The notes beneath the pieces are model-generated. The model ran no database searches and was not told the DNA's origin. It saw only the letters and a program-made list of their open reading frames with translations. Positions 5,189-6,420 of a stretch of 6,420 nt of DNA are shown in pieces (position 1 is the first letter of the stretch; each line of letters starts with the position of its first letter). The DNA is from Deltaproteobacteria bacterium (GTDB lineage Bacteria; Myxococcota_A; SURF-8). Where the stretch lies: assembly GCA_029570245.1 (NCBI GenBank), contig JAKQSH010000038.1:1-6420 (forward strand), given 5' to 3'. The position numbers were made by a program, and so were the translations under genes.

Positions 5189-6420
5189 ATGAGAAAGACA
5201 TTGCTTCCGGTATTGATGCTTCTGGCGCTTCTGGCTTTATGTCCTGCCTGCGGCAGTGATGATGAAGCCGCAGAAGGCGAGGGTGAAGGCGGCGAAGGCG
5301 AGGGCGAAGGTGAAGGCGAAGGAGAGGGCGAAGGAGAGGGTGAGGGCGAAGGCGAAGGTGAAGGCGATGAAGACAGCCCGGACATCATATGGAACGACGG
5401 CGACGCCGATTCGGACACCTGGGTTCCTCAGTGCGAAAGCGATAAAGATTGTCTGGCCGACGAGTACTGCGATACGGAACTCGGCAAATGCAAAATGCGC
5501 AAGCGCGTCTGCGAGCCCTGCACTTCTCACGACGAGTGCGGACGTGAAGACGATCTGTGTCTGCCTTCGGGAATCTGCGGAAAATACTGCGGCCCGGATT
5601 CCACCTGCCCGACACATTTCAACTGTGAAACCATTGCCGAACTCGGCAAGAACCAGTGCGTATTCGACGAGACTACAACCGATGGTTCACTCAGCTCGGC
5701 CTGCTGTGTCGATGAACAATGCGACTCTACCGCCGAACTGGTCTGCAACAACCTGACGAACCTCTGCATAGTCGGATGCAAGAGCAACTACGACTGCGTG
5801 CTCGGACAAATCTGCATGGACGGTCATTGCATCCCCGGCTGCGAAACCAACGATGACTGCCTGTCCGGCACCGTTTGTGTTGACGGTTCGTGCCTTGAAG
5901 GCGACTGCGGCAACAAGTACGACTGCCCAATTGAATACATCTGCGACACCGCAGCCCGCAAATGCGAACCCGGCTGCGAAGACGACAAGGACTGCTACGG
6001 TTACAACGAGTGCATCGGCGGAGAATGCGTGGAACGCACCGGCTGCGAAGGAACCTATCAGTGCGGACTGGCCGAAATGTGCACCATCGAATACAACGGC
6101 ACCGAAGACCTTCCGCCGCAGGATCGCGGTTGTTGCTACAATCCTAAAACCGAAGGCTCCGAAACCTGCCCGAACCCCAACGAACCGCAGAAATTCTGCG
6201 ATGTCTGCACCGATACGCAGAATCAGCAAGGCGAATGCGGCACCAACTCCTACGGCAAAAACTACTGTGTCGAGCTTCAGGATAAGGACGGAAATTCCAT
6301 GGGCAACTTCTGCCTCATTCACTGGGATTGCAGCGTCGCCGCAGGCGAAGACATCGAAGCCGATCCGGGCACCGTCGAATGTCCGCGCGGCTACACCTGC
6401 ATAAAGCAGGAAGAAGGCGA
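5189..6420 (+). CDS. Partial Cys-rich lipoprotein with a (Gly-Glu)n tether and at least nine tetracysteine units
   Basis: Translation starts at ATG 5189, six bases after AGGAG (5178-5182). The frame stays open for 410 codons to the right edge. A leucine-rich signal peptide ends at Cys21 (context CPA-C; Cys18 is a less likely lipidation site because Leu precedes it). An acidic Gly-Glu tether (residues 29-59) and an Asp-rich stretch follow. Nine units of four cysteines then start at residues 82, 111, 134, 172, 197, 218, 240, 263 and 286, each beginning C-x5-C; the most regular are 197-214 and 218-235. From about residue 327 the cysteine spacing becomes irregular (CPNPNEPQKFCDVC and on), marking a different domain that is not complete here. 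The tether suggests a surface-exposed binding head held away from the membrane. The ligand is unknown. It is the last visible gene of the probable operon. Confidence 0.88.
   Translation, partial: MRKTLLPVLMLLALLALCPACGSDDEAAEGEGEGGEGEGEGEGEGEGEGEGEGEGEGEGDEDSPDIIWNDGDADSDTWVPQCESDKDCLADEYCDTELGKCKMRKRVCEPCTSHDECGREDDLCLPSGICGKYCGPDSTCPTHFNCETIAELGKNQCVFDETTTDGSLSSACCVDEQCDSTAELVCNNLTNLCIVGCKSNYDCVLGQICMDGHCIPGCETNDDCLSGTVCVDGSCLEGDCGNKYDCPIEYICDTAARKCEPGCEDDKDCYGYNECIGGECVERTGCEGTYQCGLAEMCTIEYNGTEDLPPQDRGCCYNPKTEGSETCPNPNEPQKFCDVCTDTQNQQGECGTNSYGKNYCVELQDKDGNSMGNFCLIHWDCSVAAGEDIEADPGTVECPRGYTCIKQEEG
5273..5365 (+). repeat. In-frame hexamer repeat GARGGN encoding a Gly-Glu tether
   Basis: This 93-base stretch encodes 15 Glu alternating with Gly, interrupted once by an extra Gly (residue 35). 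Glu is written as GAA or GAG and Gly as GGC, GGT or GGA, so the repeat is not a pure microsatellite. The unit is six bases, so gain or loss of units would change the tether length without shifting the frame. The encoded segment is acidic and probably unstructured. Confidence 0.9.
5432..6136 (+). repeat. Nine tandem tetracysteine units in the fourth lipoprotein
   Basis: Units lie at residues 82-101, 111-130, 134-157, 172-193, 197-214, 218-235, 240-259, 263-280 and 286-315. The first loop is always five residues. Later loops vary from four to about sixteen residues, the longest being in unit 9 before the Cys pair 315-316. Units 5 and 6 share a GC-x5-C-x5-C-x4-C layout with DG before the last Cys, which suggests they are the most recent duplication. 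Confidence 0.8.

Noticed and set aside
5256..6404. Plus-strand frames rich in Ala, Lys and Thr in another phase of the fourth lipoprotein gene
   Set aside because: They overlap the frame that carries the signal peptide, tether and regular cysteine repeats, and their composition is that of a shifted reading.

Overview
The window looks like chromosomal DNA from a Gram-negative bacterium. It has moderate GC content, good Shine-Dalgarno sites and type II (lipoprotein) signal peptides. Cysteine-rich repeat lipoproteins, a Gly-Glu tether and acidic Asp/Glu linkers are styles I associate with Myxococcota and other former Deltaproteobacteria. That placement is an inference from protein style, not from any marker gene. 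There are no RNA genes, mobile elements or CRISPR arrays.

Layout. Positions 1-1187 (minus strand) hold the first 395 codons of a probable cytoplasmic protein. It has an N-terminal alpha/beta module, a Gly-rich linker and a charged helical region, and it runs off the left edge. This gene does not appear as a simple closed reading frame because its stop codon is outside the window. Positions 1188-1432 are an AT-rich divergent intergenic region with a sigma70-like promoter (1335-1363) and an operator-like inverted repeat (1366-1385). Then four lipoprotein genes follow on the plus strand: a 337-aa Cys-rich protein (1433-2446), a 401-aa Cys-rich protein (2552-3757), a 455-aa CBM9-like protein (3795-5162), and a Cys-rich protein with a (GE)n tether (5189 to past the right edge). 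A strong promoter candidate (TTGACC-N17-TAGAAT, 2457-2485) lies before the second gene. Genes 2 to 4 are separated by only 37 and 26 bases with no visible terminator, so they look like one operon.

How the genes may work together. All four plus-strand proteins appear to be exported and lipid-anchored. Three of them share a module of four cysteines that always begins C-x5-C, in 17 of 17 copies. They also share the motif C-G-[GS]-D-[DE] at the mature N-terminus. The second protein adds six copies of a different repeat with six cysteines and, usually, a Trp. The CBM9-like protein has no cysteine beyond its lipidation Cys and carries an apparent sugar-binding fold. A reasonable but unproven reading is a cell-surface set of disulfide-rich binding or adhesion proteins together with a glycan-binding lipoprotein. 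The biochemical function of the Cys-rich proteins cannot be read from the sequence.
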